A stretch of DNA of 64,000 bases from Ilex aquifolium (lineage: Eukaryota; Streptophyta; Magnoliopsida; Aquifoliales; Aquifoliaceae). A program made the translations under genes and the position numbers. The notes beneath the pieces are model-generated. The model did not search any database, was not told the DNA's origin, and saw only the letters and a program-made list of their open reading frames with translations. This document shows positions 46,751 through 58,245 of the stretch, piece after piece. The stretch covers positions 26,220,390 through 26,284,389 of the forward strand of contig OX637406.1 of NCBI GenBank assembly GCA_951799425.1. The letters run 5' to 3'. How positions within the stretch are numbered: position 1 is the stretch's first letter; each line of letters starts with the position of its first letter.

Positions 46751-48655
46751 TGATTGATGAAAAACGTTGTTATTCCTAACCCCTAAACATCACCATTTGA
46801 CATGTGTATATGGCTTATGTGTGAAAGGGAGTGTCACTCTCCCTCGGGGTGATGCAAGAGATTAGGCAACAACGGATTGGTGGAAAATGGAATGAACAAA
46901 ATGTGAAATGAAATGCGGGTGTGTGAACAAAAGTGCTCCCCAATCGCAAAGAGTCTTTTGTGTGTCGGTGTTTTACTTGGAAAAGTATTCCAAGGTCGTC
47001 TCCTCAGGGAAGGAAAGTTCAAGTTGTGTGAAGGTGATTTTGCAAAAGGTAAAGAAAGTGAAAAATCTTTTGTTTGAGTTTTTTGGTTGTGTTTGTGAAT
47101 GGAAATGCAAGAAAAACAAGTGTTGGTTAATCCGAAGAGGTCATTCCAATGGGAATACCAAATCAACTCAAGCCTTCCCCTAATGGTGCATAGATGAACG
47201 ATTGATTCGTGGGAAGCTCGGGACTAAAGGGAGGTGAGGATCCAAGCATAACCCGTGACAATGCCTACGAGATATCAAAGACTCACAACCACGTCCTCAC
47301 CCCAACCCAGTCAAACCGAACCATCGTACACCGAGAGGAGGAAAGAAAATGAGTTGAAATGACACACCCAAGAGGAGGTCTCCCTTGGATTAACCAACTA
47401 AAAATCAAGCTACTCATACTTGAAGGAAGACATACAATATTTAAAGGGACATGTAAAAGAAATAAAGCACGAAACTTAAAGGAATGAAAGAAAACTTAAA
47501 CTAAGAAGAAAAATATTCAATACCCATTTTAAAACTAAGAAATGAAGAAAGCTTAACACAACAATGGTGAAATGAAGAACATGTAATTAAACTTGCAATA
47601 TTCTTGAAATAAAAGAGATTACAATGCAGGAAATAAAGATTACAAGGGAACTACAACTTACTGCAATGAAATGGGAGAAGAAAATGCAAAAACATGAATT
47701 TTATCTCTATAGCACTATTCATCTTCTTCTTCATTGAGCCAAGACTACTCCTAAGCTTAGGTAGCCACCCTCAATACAATGTGTAAAATGCTGAATATCA
47801 TGGAGAGTTAGCCTTCAATTTTGGTGCATGGTGGTCTCCCCTAGCTGTGTGCAGGCCTCCCATCAATGGGAGGCTGAATGATGGCTCTTGACAGGCTAAG
47901 GAAGAGCTAGCCTGCAACTCACTGAGTAGCCCCCTTCTCTCCCATCCTCCTTTAATGCCAAGCCTTAAAATTCTTCAAAATGTGTAAGAGAGGCATGGAG
48001 ATGTGCAAGGAAATGTTGGGGGCAATGTGGGAGAATCATTGGTGGGACCCCCAAGCAAGTGGAGAAGAGTTTGCAGGTGTTCTGGGCTGTTCTGGGAGCG
48101 TATTGGTACTGTGTACCGGTACTCTAAACCTTCTGGAGTTCGAAGTACCGGTACGCAGTACCGGAACGGTATAGTACCAGTACTGTGTACCGGTACTGTT
48201 TTCTGCTCCGGACCACTTTTCGTAGAATCGGCATAACTTTTGATCCAACCGTTGGATTGAGCTGAAATTTTGACATAATACAGAAAACATCCAGATCTAC
48301 AACTTTCATGTTTTGAACTTTTTCAGATTCGAAGTGGATCATGGTCAAAATAGAGGAAAACCGAGGATCTTCAACCCAGTGGTGTGGCTGCTGGCGCCTT
48401 TGTTACCAAACACCAATACCTCCTTGATTTCTTCACTTTTAAGCCTCCAAATCTTCATGTAATGTGTCCATTCCCTCACCAAACATCCAACATAGTTTCA
48501 AGGTCCTAAAATACATGATTTAAGCTATAAAAACATGCAACATCGAGAATTCAACATTATTCATAAAATCGGCTAACTCTAAGTACTTAGATGCAAAAGT
48601 TGAGTTAAAATGCATGTAATGAGACCTTGAAATATACAATTTTTTGTGCTCATCA
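46751..48655 (-). repeat. E5 5' LTR (type III)
   Basis: Partner of 41686-43590. A TATA-like gcattaaagga (minus strand, about 47948-47958) lies about 140 bp downstream of the palindrome array, where the other type III LTRs have gcatttatgagg. Confidence 0.96.
48100..48197 (-). repeat. Palindrome array GTACCGGTAC in E5 5' LTR
   Basis: The same three 13-bp-spaced pairs as at 43035-43132. Two sites differ from the sister LTR (gtattggtac and gtaccagtac), both by C-to-T or G-to-A. Confidence 0.92.
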
Positions 48656-48867
48656 GCGAGGCAAGATTGTGAGGTTGGTGAATGTGTTGTGGCAGTACCG
48701 TTGTGTGGAGGAAGCAACATAGGAGCGTGAGGACACTATCCGTACCACCTATCCGTTCTTGTTCGAGGATGGAGGTACATTCTTATAGTCATGTAGTGTT
48801 ATATGACTGTTGCATATGCATGTGATTATGTGTTCATGTGTGTGTGAAATTCGGGGATGAAATTTCT

Positions 48868-48881
48868 TTAAGGGGGAAGAA
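48868..48881 (+). promoter_or_regulatory. E4 polypurine tract
   Basis: TTAAGGGGGAAGAA immediately before the 3' LTR (TGTAAAACCC). Confidence 0.9.
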
Positions 48882-50956
48882 TGTAAAACCCAGGAAAATT
48901 TGAAATTTTATGAAAAAGGGTAAAATGGTAATTAGCCGCTATGGTACGGGTTGAAAATCTAAATTTTTATAGAATTTGAATGACGAAACGGACCTCACTG
49001 TTGGATTCGTCTTGCGAAATCTAGTTACCTAGTCAATTTTTGTTAAATTCCAAGACATTCGGATTTTAGCGATTTACGATGCGATCGGGTATCGCGTGAC
49101 CAAAATAAATGCAATTGGGTTTTAATTGCGAAATACGAAAAATAATTTAAATTTATTTCAAATAAAATATATTGAACATAACACAATGAGATTTAATCGA
49201 TTCGGAACAAAATCGGATCAGGAAAAGACAGGACGTGTGGAACAATAAGGGCTAAGTATTTGAAAAGTATAAAAGGGGAAGAAAAATCAGATTTCTTCCC
49301 CAATCTTCAGCTGGGTTTTCCGGAAAAAAGAGAAGGGAGAGAGGAAAAAGAAAAACCAAGGTTCTTCCATCTTCTTCTTGCGATCTACGGCCAACCGTTC
49401 GTCGAAACGATTCGGGCCAAGAACTAAAGTTGATCTAAGCGATGAGAGCTACGCCTACGTACCAAAAGCGCGGATTTCAACGAAGTCTCAAGAACGGGAT
49501 TTTTGGAAATAAAATTCTAAAGCTTGAGTTGAGTTTTCTTGGAGTTTCTACAATTCGTATTACGCTTCAAGATGTAGGGTTCTTCTCCTAGCTAGGTTTA
49601 TTTTCAGCCTAGGGTTTCGTATGAAATGGGTAGCATGATTTGAGATGAAATCTCTTGTCTAAACGTATTTCTAGTGTAACTAGAGTAGAGAAAATGGTAT
49701 AAGAATGTATTAAACCAATTTTGCATGAATTGGGTATTGTTGAAATTGCTTGTTTGGTGATTTCATGAGAATGTGATAAAATTGGGCATGATTATGTGTT
49801 ACATGATTATGTGCTTTAAAGGTGTTTGATAAAATGCCTATGATTGATAAGTATGTTATTTGAATGAAATTGATATAACATGTTTTGTGGTAATGTTAGA
49901 ATGTAATTATATGCTTAATGATATAAGTAACATTGAGGATTTCGAATTGTTCATATTGTGCTTATGACATGTTGAACATAATGTTGTATTTGCAATTGAA
50001 ATCTTGGTTGCATAATGATATGAAATGCAATTGTCCATTACATTACATATGGACGGGAAGCATCACATTTGTGAGCATATGACATGGGTGTGGGTGTTTG
50101 CATAGTTTTGATCAAATACCATCCTTGGTGGGTTGATACGTGAGCTTGGGAAAGTTGAGCCAAGGTTTGACTGTGTGGCACGGGTGGCATTGAAAATAGG
50201 GTCGGGGTTAGCAAGAAGGGTTAGATTGTCTGTCGGGTGTAAGATCCGGTGATTTGGATATGTACTCCGTTGGTATTGAGTCCATAAAATATGTCGGTGT
50301 ATGCGTAGCCGTTGGTGGAAGTCCATAAATGTCGTGTCAGTTGAGTGCCCGTTGGTAGAAGTCCATAAATACCCACCCCAAGATGGACCCGGAATTTATA
50401 AATGGTCATTGGATGTGTAACATCAATGGCGGGGGCTTGGAATGCCCTGATTCATACACATGGCATTGCATGTGTTATTGGAGCCGGTGAAGGGGTTTCA
50501 TTGCATGTGTGAGTCTCACCTCATAATATGACATAGCATTGTGACATTCATTTCTTGAGTTGTATGTTCTTGGATGAATGTTTATTTGATTGTTGAATTG
50601 CATGTGAGCATTTCATATGCATCTAGCTTGGGGAGTAGTCTCTTTAGGAGATACCCTATTGAGCGTGACTCACCTTTTATGTGGACAACGTTTCAGGTGT
50701 GGGACAAGTGCAGGTGGACGGGTCTCACTTGGGCCCTAGTTGATGAAGAAAGCTGAGTTGTGGCGTTAGATTACATTTTTGTAAAACAATTGTGTAATTG
50801 ATTTTGGATATGTAATATTGTTTAAAGGGTTGTGTAATGAACCTTTATGGACTATATTTTGAGTATAATTTGATGTTATATGAGTTTGGGTGAATGTTGT
50901 ATGAGGTTGGATGAGTTGAAATTGAAAAAGGATTGAATTGGGGGAAAATTGGATCC

Positions 50957-51077
50957 TGCTACCGGTAGCACAATTCCAAAGGGCTCAGCTATCGGTAACA
51001 AGTACCCGAGCTATCGGTAGCTCGCTGGCAGTGGGCAGCTATTGGTAGTTCTGGTTGAGGGCTCAGCTACCGGTAGC
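50957..51077 (+). repeat. Palindrome array GCTACCGGTAGC in E4 3' LTR
   Basis: Perfect CTACCGGTAG cores at 50959 and 51067 flank decayed ctatcggtaa, ctatcggtag and ctattggtag. Centre spacing is about 30, 22, 28 and 28 bp. Confidence 0.92.
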
Positions 51078-51149
51078 TCCTCCAAAATTTTTAAAAATTT
51101 AAAATAACTTTGTCAAACCTTCGGGCCTTGAGTCATTTTGTTCAAAGGA

Positions 51150-51158
51150 TATAAATAG
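51150..51158 (+). promoter_or_regulatory. E4 3' LTR TATA box
   Basis: TATAAATAG in the context ggatataaatagag, 73 bp after the array and 240 bp before the LTR end. S6 has acataaatg at the equivalent place (62320-62328). Confidence 0.65.
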
Positions 51159-51399
51159 AGTAATATTAAGGGCAAATTGATGTATATTGGACCTTGAGAT
51201 GGTCAAGTGATTGAAATGTATATAGGTTATGCGTTTGGGAGTGCCCAGTACAAGGGAGATTCTACCCAAACTCTGTGTTGGTTACGATTCTGGTGAAGGG
51301 GATGTTATGACGTGGTGTCGGGTTATGAGGCATTCACGAGTACTTCCACGGGTTGATGGATGATCAACGAGTTGACAAACCGGTTTTAGGGGTGTCACA

Positions 51400-52190
51400 T
51401 ATAAATAAAGAAAGCCTTTTCCATAGCTACATTAAACCTCTTGTGAGATTTATAAGAGAAAAAAATACTTCTTCTACCTTAAGTGCTCCCACCACTAACC
51501 TAGATCCCTAAATCTAAAGGCTACCACTAGAGATTCTACTCAACCTCACAACTTGGTGTTGAAGAACTTGATAGTGTAAATCAAACCTATTGGTGTCTAC
51601 ATACAGAGGATCGTTAGCATGCTCATGATTGCTCGAGGCCTTGATAGATCATGTGGCAGGGAGGTCCAAGCGAAGCAACACTATACGTTTAAGGAGGGTC
51701 TTTAACGGAGAGACAATAAGGAAAGAAACATCTAACCATGGTATTGGTTGATGTTTAAGAATCGATTACTTTGTATGTTGACTTACCAAGTAGTCAGTTA
51801 GGTTTTTTTCTAGGAGAGTTTTTTCGCGTTAGCAAATCACCTGTGTTCTTGATTGTTTATTATACACACTTGTGATTGTGAGTACACACAACAACTATGT
51901 GTTTGTTGGACTGATTGTTTGAATATCTATCCATACATAGTTGTACATTGGATTTGGGATTTGGAGCGCCGTGAGATTGATTGTGAGTGAATTAATTTAG
52001 GATTAATTAAAATCAATTGTCATAGTTAATTTAGGTTGTAGTGGCTAAAGGGGTTTTACATTAATTGTTATATCTTTGTGAGAAGAGGTAATTGTGGTGG
52101 TTTAGGTTTTTATTGTTAATCAATTGGGCTAAAATTAAAAAATCTATTCACCCTTCCTCTAGGTAAAGTGTCTATAGCTCTACGTATGTA
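51400..52190 (+). other. Backbone V, part 3: TATA box and copia-like LTR 3' end
   Basis: It starts with tataaataaag (51400-51410), the TATA box into which E4 inserted. A leader-like region follows. It closes with 'ctattcacccttcctctagg' near 52145-52165, typical of copia/SIRE LTR 3' ends. There is no coding region. Confidence 0.6.
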
Positions 52191-52465
52191 ATCGTGAGGG
52201 ATGATCCACATCGGGTTCCCCTCCCGGAACAACAGAAATCATCCTAAAAAATATTAAAAGCGGGGAACTATATAATACGACAGGAAACAATATATTCAAC
52301 GATAAAAATACGAATGATAAAATACCAAATAATTTAACCGATAGACAATCATGAACATCAGAATCAAGAAACAAATTTGACATGCCATATAACTCAATTG
52401 CTATCAAACATAGTCTCATACTCGGTTTATCTTGGTGATTAGCACAAAACATTGCATATATTGTA
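52191..52465. other. Unassigned sequence before E6
   Basis: I see no recognised element. The 90-residue minus frame here has no domain I know. Confidence 0.5.
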
Positions 52466-54175
52466 TGATGTTATGCCCCTTTTATACTTGGTTTTGTTGT
52501 GATTTTGGGGAGAAATGCGTTTAATCTTGTCGGTGATGGAGTTTTGTGTAAATGTAGGTGAAAGGATGCAAATGGCTTGAGTTAAGTCCCCATTGAAGTG
52601 TTAGAAGTCAATGAACATGATGGGATAGCTTAAAGGAAGACTTGGAGGGTGAAAAAACCAAGAAAAATGCAGTTTAGGTGAAAACCTTCCGGAAGGTTTT
52701 TAGCCAAACCTTCTGGAAGGTTTTGCCTTGGTCTGCCTATTCACTGCCAAAACCTTTCGGAAGGTTTTTTCTATTGGAATGAACCTTCTGGAAGGTTTGA
52801 AAAACCTTCCGGAAGGTTTTGCTTACTGGTTTGCCATTTTAACTGTTCCTGCACAAACCTTCCGGAAGGTTTTGCCCAGATTGCCCAGACAGCCTTCAAC
52901 TCAAGCTCTGCCATTTGGGGGTCCCACCTACACTTCTCCCACTTATCCCCTGACATCCCTTACATATCTATAGGCCTCCCATCACCCATGCTTGGACTTT
53001 GAAGGCTTGGGCATTTATGAGGAGGAGAGAGAAGAGGAAGAGCTGGGAGATGCAGGCTAGGCCTGTCCTAGCCTGCCCAAGGCATCCAATCAGCCCCCTT
53101 TTGATGGAAGACCTGTCACACACCTATGGAGCTCTCTATGGATGAAAATGTATCATTCATTATGTATTATTCAGTTTGTATTGCATTGTAGAGAGAGAAG
53201 CTCTAGGTAGAAGACATAGTTAGAGAGAGAAAGCTTAGATTTCTTGCATTTCTTCCATCCATTTCACTTGTAATCCTCTGTAAGACTTGTGTAAGCTTCA
53301 TTTAATGCCTTTAATGTCATTTATTACAAGCACATTGCAAGTTTAGTTCTCTATTTTGGTTTTCACCATTGTTGTAGGTAGTTTTTTTCATTTCAAGTTT
53401 TAAAATGGGTATTGAATGTTCTTATTCCTAGTTTAAGTTTCCTTGCATTAAACTAAGTTCCAATCTTCATTTCTTTACAATGTCTCTTTATTACATTTAT
53501 GTTCTTGCTTTGATTATGAGTAGCTAAACTTTAAGTTGGTTAATCCAAGGGAGAACTCCTCTTGGGTATGCTATTTCAACTCATTTTCATTCCTCCTCGT
53601 AGTGTACGTTGATTCGGTTTGACTGGGTTGAGTGTGGACATGGTTGTGAGTCTTTGATATCCCGTAGACTTGTCACAGGGTATGCTTGGATCCTCACCTC
53701 CATTCTAGTCCCTCACTTCCCACGAATCAATCGAACATCTAGACACCATTGGGGGAAGGTCTCGAGTTGAGTTGGTATTCCCATTGGAATGACCCCTTCG
53801 GATTAGCCAACACTTGTTCCCATTTCAATTTCATCAAAACACAATCACAAACCAAAATCAAACATCAAAATATTTTTACACTTTTCTTTTTGTTCACCAA
53901 AATCACTTTCAATACGATTCACCTCATTGCCTGATGAGACGACATTGGAATACAATTTCCAAGTAAAACACGACACTCGAAAGTCTCCTTGCGCTTGGGG
54001 AGCACTATTGTTCACACACACACACACACACATTTCATCCATCCACCATTATGCCGTTTTCCCCCATTTCTTGCATCATTCTGAGGGAGAGTGACACTCC
54101 CCTATCCCTATAAGCCATACACACATTGAGGGATGATATTTGGAGATTAGGGAATACAATGGAAACCATCAAGCA
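52466..54175 (+). repeat. E6 5' LTR (type III)
   Basis: It starts TGATGTTATGCCCC and ends ACCATCAAGCA. Its 3' two thirds match S2 in reverse complement (ctccccaagcg, the CA microsatellite at 54013-54031, the 'ggaaaccatcaagca' end). The first 200 bp differ from S2, S5 and S7. A TATA-like catttatgagg lies at about 53010. Confidence 0.85.
52683..52870 (+). repeat. Palindrome array AACCTTCCGGAAGGTT in E6 LTR
   Basis: Three perfect CTTCCGGAAG cores and three one-base variants (cttctggaag twice, ctttcggaag). The spacer 'ctattggaatgaac' recurs in S6 as 'ccactggaatgaac'. Confidence 0.92.
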
Positions 54176-54179
54176 TTTT

Positions 54180-54197
54180 TGACGCCGTTGCCGGGGA
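54180..54197 (+). promoter_or_regulatory. E6 primer-binding site (tRNA-Asp, one mismatch)
   Basis: TGACGCCGTTGCCGGGGA differs from the tRNA-Asp PBS at one base, four bases inside the LTR. Confidence 0.9.
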
Positions 54198-54384
54198 AGG
54201 CAAAGCGTTGAATTGAGAAGGTGATTTTCGGACGATGGAGGTAAGTCCCGTGAATTCTCATCACGGGCTGAGGTACGTCGCTCCTCGTACATACTTTTGT
54301 TTACTTGTTTTTATTGTAGATAGTGTTTTGTATGTGGGGACGGGACGACCATAATAGATTGGTTAGATAACCCTTGGACCCCAA

Positions 54385-56279
54385 CATGAATATTGACCAT
54401 GACCTACCTGAGGATGCCGATGACAACTTTCAGGAGTTGGGTGCCAATGCTAATGTCCCAAGGGGAGGAGGAGTGCAAGAACAAATTCTAGGATGCATTT
54501 CCCCCCTACGAATGAAGGGAACAATATCCCCATTGATCCTCCGGCGAGGTCAATGCGGGATTTTCTCCAACCCACACGTAGCACCACTCCCTCATGCATT
54601 CTCTTGCCGGTCCAAGCTCATGCCTTCCTAGTTAAGCCAAGAATGCTGCAACTACTTCCTACATTCCACAGAATTGAAAAGGAAAATCCTTATTTACACA
54701 TTAAGGAATTTGAGGATATAGTTGCAACCTTCATCACTAACTATGCTATGGAAGACATATCTCGTTTGAAATTGTTTCCCTTTTCCCTGAAGGACAAAGC
54801 CAAAACATGGTTAAATTCCTTGAGGCCTCAATCCATCACCTCTTGGGCTCAAATACTTTATGAGTTTTTTAATAAATTTTTCCTTGTGCATAGAACCATC
54901 ACTCTAAAAAAGAAAATTCAAAACTTTTTGCAAAAGCCCAATGAACAATTCTATCAATGTTAGGATCGCTACAAGGAATTGCTCCAATCCATACCACATC
55001 ATGGCTTTGAATCATGGTAATTGGTGAGTTTCTTCTACGAAGGAATTACACCGAGCCATAGACAATTCATCGACATGATGTGTCATGGCGAGTTCTTAAA
55101 TAAGGACCCCGATGAGGCCCTAACCATTTTAGTACATTGGTGCAAAATGCCCAATCTTGGGATATCACGGATCCCACCGATGTACCGAGGTCGTCTACAG
55201 GTAGTAATCAAGCACAAGCGGGAGTGATGTATGACTTGAGAGACCGGGAAGAGTTGCTTTCTAAAATTACTCGGTTGTCACGGAAGGTAGAGAATTTAGA
55301 AGTCAATAGGAGACACGAGGTGTCAAATGTTTCAAAGACTGAAGAGTTTTGCTCTATCTGTGAGAGTGTTGAGCATTCCATATCGGATTGCCCTAACATT
55401 CCGACACTTAAGGAAGTGTACCACGAGCAAGTTCATGCCTTTAACCAAACGAGACAATCATTTTCTCCACACTCAAACACTTACAATGCGGGTTGGAGCA
55501 ATCACCCGAACTTTAGTTGGAGAAATGAGAATCCTACTCCTCATGGTTCTAATGCATATTCACCTCTCGTGCCTCCTAAGCAAGGTCACTACCAAGGTCA
55601 AGGGCAAGCGTCTAGCCCTCAATACCCCCGGTCTAATCTGCAAGGGTATTCACAAAACCCGCCTCCACAGAATTTCTCCCAAGGTCCACCTGCACAAAAT
55701 TTTAATCAACAAGGACCATCCAACCCATCCACATACCAACCTCCCCACAAAAGGAGTTTGGAGGATGTGGTTCATTCCTTCATTCAAAGCCAGACTACCT
55801 TCATTCAAAACCAGACTACCATCAACAATCAAAATGCCGCAACTTTTAATGACATTCGAGCTCAACTCACAAGGCTGAAAAATTCAATGGGGACATCACA
55901 ACAAGAAAAGGGGAAATTCCTTGCTCAACCCCAGGAGAACCCTAGAGGCCAACATGTTATTGAGTCATCTGAACCCGCTAATGAGAGTTGTGAGCAACTA
56001 AAAGCGGTCACCACCCTTCGAAGTGGCAAACAAATTGATAAGACCGTTGTGCCAAAAGTGTCATCCAAGGCCACATTGCCAATGGAGAAAGAAACTAAGG
56101 ATGACACCGAGGGGGGGTGAGGTGAGTGAGAAAGAAAAGAATGTTGATGAAAGTGTGCATGCATCCCCCATTCCTGCCCCTTTTCCTAATCGTTTGAAGC
56201 CACCCGTCAAGGTGGCTAATTATTCTGATATAATTGAGATGTTTAAGCAGGTAAAGATCAACATTCCACTCCTCGATGC
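54385..56279 (+). pseudogene. E6 gag remnant
   Basis: Likely start MNIDHDLPEDADD (54385). After a frameshift, DPPARSMRDFLQPTRSTTPSC leads into the Gag core (LKLFPFSLKDKAKTWLNSL, FFLVHRTITLKKK, QFYQC-stop-DRYKELLQSIPHH). Stops at 54961 and 55018 and a frameshift near 55130 follow. A CCHC knuckle CSICESVEHSISDC (about 55351-55392), a Q/P-rich linker and QVKINIPLLDA end the piece at S5. It aligns with the intact E3 protein throughout. Confidence 0.92.
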
Positions 56280-58240
56280 TGATGGCTTGATCCAATGTGT
56301 ATACACCCAAGTGCAGGCGGTCAAGCTGTAGTAATAATCCGGTTTGAGTCCGGAGTCGAATCCACAGGGAACTTTTGATGATATTTCTAAGGCAAGCAGT
56401 GGTAGAGACCTTTTGATTGTAACTTTTGAGATTTGCTGTAAGTTGTGAGTTTTCCTGGACAGAATATAAGATTCTTTCTAAGAGGATTTTCTTAACAAAA
56501 TATGGGATAGATGCTAATTAAAAAGAGTCACTCTTTAGTGCAAGGATCTGGACATGTAGTCAGTTATCCGGTTTGTCATAATTGTGCTTGATAACTCAAT
56601 TAACTCCCGTGTCAACAGCAAGTCAATCGGAAGATAAAGATGGATTGTGAGAATTAAGAACATGATTCCGATGTCTTTCTAGAAGTTTACAAGAATTGCC
56701 TGTGCCGAGACTTAACCCGTCTACAAACAAGCAAGTGTTTCTACAAGACATCCAATCATGCTATTAATATTCCATTCTTTCAATGAAGAACAATAAGGGG
56801 GAAGATTGAAGGGTAGTCATGAGGATCTAGCCGGGGTACTTGCCTTGAACTGATGAGTCTTTCTATGCAGGAGTCATCCATGTCATAGAAAGAGCTCACA
56901 GTTATACAAAGTACCTTAGCTTTGCTAGATGCAATCAATCATCCGATAACAAGAAGAAATAAACGTTAAGCATAAAAACATTGCACAAATATGATTCCCG
57001 GATAACTTATACATGCCCTTCTCCTCTTACTAAAGAGTGAATGAGAAACTACTCACTCTTCATGGCTTGGGTAAAGCTAGAAAAGTGAGTGATGCTCATT
57101 CCTCCAAGTGGAGAGCTTTAAAAGATAAAGTAACAACAAACGCGGAGCCAATCTTTAACAAAGAATGGGTGAATCACGTTCCACCCTTCACGGCTTTAAT
57201 AAAGCTCTAGAAAAGTGGAAGAGTTTCACTCTTCTAAGAAAGAAAGAAGCTCAAGCAATGAAAGTGAAATGCATGAACAATAAAAGTAGAAGAAAGCTAG
57301 TCACATTTGGAGGGTGGCTTCCTCAACCAAGAATTGGAGGGTTGCTTCCTCAACCAAAATGTGAGCTATCTCTCTTCTATGCATGAGAAATGAAAGCATA
57401 AACATAAGCATAAGCACAAAACTACTGTTATAACAAGCAAGAGATGTTGGACTAAAGCCAAACTAATCTCTAAAATAAAGACTTCATACAAGGAAAAATG
57501 AGTTCAATCTACAATGAGAGTGGGAGTCTAAGCCTCCATCAACTTTCCTACTTCCTACTATGGCTCTTCTAGCTCTCCAACAAGGGGAGTATTTATAGGC
57601 AAGAGGAGGAGACAAGGGGGGGTGAAAGAATAGTGTTTGCCGCCCAAGTCCAAGTGAATAGTCAACAACTCTGCTGCCAGTCTGTGGATAACGTTCGAAC
57701 GTGAGTTGGTGTTCGAACGTTATTTCTGTTTTTGTACTGAGGGTGTTCGAACGTTGACTGCCGTTCGAACGTTTCTTCTGTTTTTGAAATGAGGGCGTTC
57801 GAACGCCAGATCTGCTCTGACCCCTTTCACTCGAGTGATCTGTTGGTCTTCTGTGAAGTTCAGTTCCAACTCTCTGCAGTGGTCTGGTCTTCCATCAACT
57901 CAAATGCACGTTCGAACATGAGTTGGTGTTCGAACGTGACACTCAAGTACTTCAGAGCTCCAGTCTTTTTTCCTAACTGCAACACGTCTTCTCTTCAGCA
58001 GTTGAGTCTGCTACAGTGCAATATGGACGTTCGAACGTGAGTTGGCGTTCGAACGTTCTGGCTGTGCTCCAAGCTTCTCCAATTTTGGGCTCTAATGTAC
58101 TGGTGCTGCATCCAAGTGTGGTACTTGTTGTTCTTGGGTCCTTGTTCAGTTTAGGGCCTGAAATGACATCACTTAAACTCCATTAAAGTACAATTAGTCT
58201 TAAAATTTCATAATAATATGTCAACTTTAAGTACTAATCA
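56280..58240 (-). repeat. S5: type IV solo LTR between E6 gag and protease
   Basis: 1961 bp, TGATGGCTTG to GTACTAATCA, TSD GATGC at 56275-56279 and 58241-58245. The E6 reading frame rejoins exactly (LLDA then IKQIPSCAKILKD, as in E3). It resembles E3 LTRs at the ends (cacccaagt, gtttgagtccgg) but has a different palindrome. TATA box CTATAAATA on the minus strand at 57590-57598. Confidence 0.96.
57690..58057 (-). repeat. Palindrome array AACGTTCGAACGTT in S5
   Basis: Five perfect CGTTCGAACG cores and four one-base variants (tgttcgaacg three times, cgttcgaaca once). Four pairs have exactly 18 bp between centres, most with the spacer tgagttgg. The array lies about 92 bp upstream of the TATA box in element sense. 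Confidence 0.94.
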
Positions 58241-58245
58241 GATGC

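Larger units (their letters stand above)
41686..48655 (-). mobile_element. E5: non-autonomous type III element with triple zinc-knuckle ORF
   Basis: Two 1905-bp LTRs (41686-43590, 46751-48655) start TGATTGATG and end GCTCATCA. The TSD GCGAG is at 41681-41685 and 48656-48660. By eye the LTRs differ at about 22 positions (about 1%). The PBS is tRNA-Asp. The 3.2 kb interior has one intact ORF and no capsid core, protease, RT or integrase that I can recognise. Confidence 0.97.
40561..48788 (+). pseudogene. E4 integrase with chromo-like tail, split by E5
   Basis: HPSGMKMFHDLRHQYYW and CLTCQQVKTEH give the zinc-binding end. VDIVTHLPQT, VSDRDSRF and SERTIQTLED carry the three catalytic acids in two frames. 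GPFKVLE is the GPF module (41463). E5 cuts the coding sequence after EQVLR at 41685. The tail resumes at 48656 (KIVRLVNVLWQYRCVEEAT-stop-ERED...YPFLFEDGGTFL) and stops at 48786-48788. Confidence 0.92.
29788..51399 (+). mobile_element. E4: Tekay-type Ty3/gypsy element with three nested insertions
   Basis: LTRs start TGTAAAACCC and end GTCACA. The TSD TATAA is at 29783-29787 and 51400-51404. Removing S3, S4, E5 and their TSD copies leaves about 10.2 kb. PBS, gag, protease, RT, RNase H, integrase and PPT are in order. The LTRs differ at about 20 of the first 145 aligned bases by eye, so E4 is old, and its three inserts are younger. Pol has many stops. Confidence 0.97.
48882..51399 (+). repeat. 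E4 3' LTR (long type I)
   Basis: 2518 bp, TGTAAAACCC to GGTGTCACA. A TATA-like tataaaagg lies at 49268. A stronger candidate TATA at 51150 lies 73 bp after the palindrome array. Confidence 0.95.

Noticed and set aside
52180..52452. 90-residue minus-strand ORF with hydrophobic stretch
   Set aside because: No known domain, no start context, in unassigned sequence between elements; insufficient support.
52683..52870. TTCCGGAA cores as heat-shock elements (TTCnnGAA)
   Set aside because: The CTTCC version does fit the two-unit heat-shock pattern, but the CTACC, GTACC, CGTCC and CGCTC versions at the same place do not, so heat shock factor cannot explain the module as a whole.
57690..58057. Regularly spaced palindromes as a CRISPR-like array
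   Set aside because: Repeats are only 10-16 bp, spacers are short and often identical, there are no cas genes, and the setting is a plant LTR.
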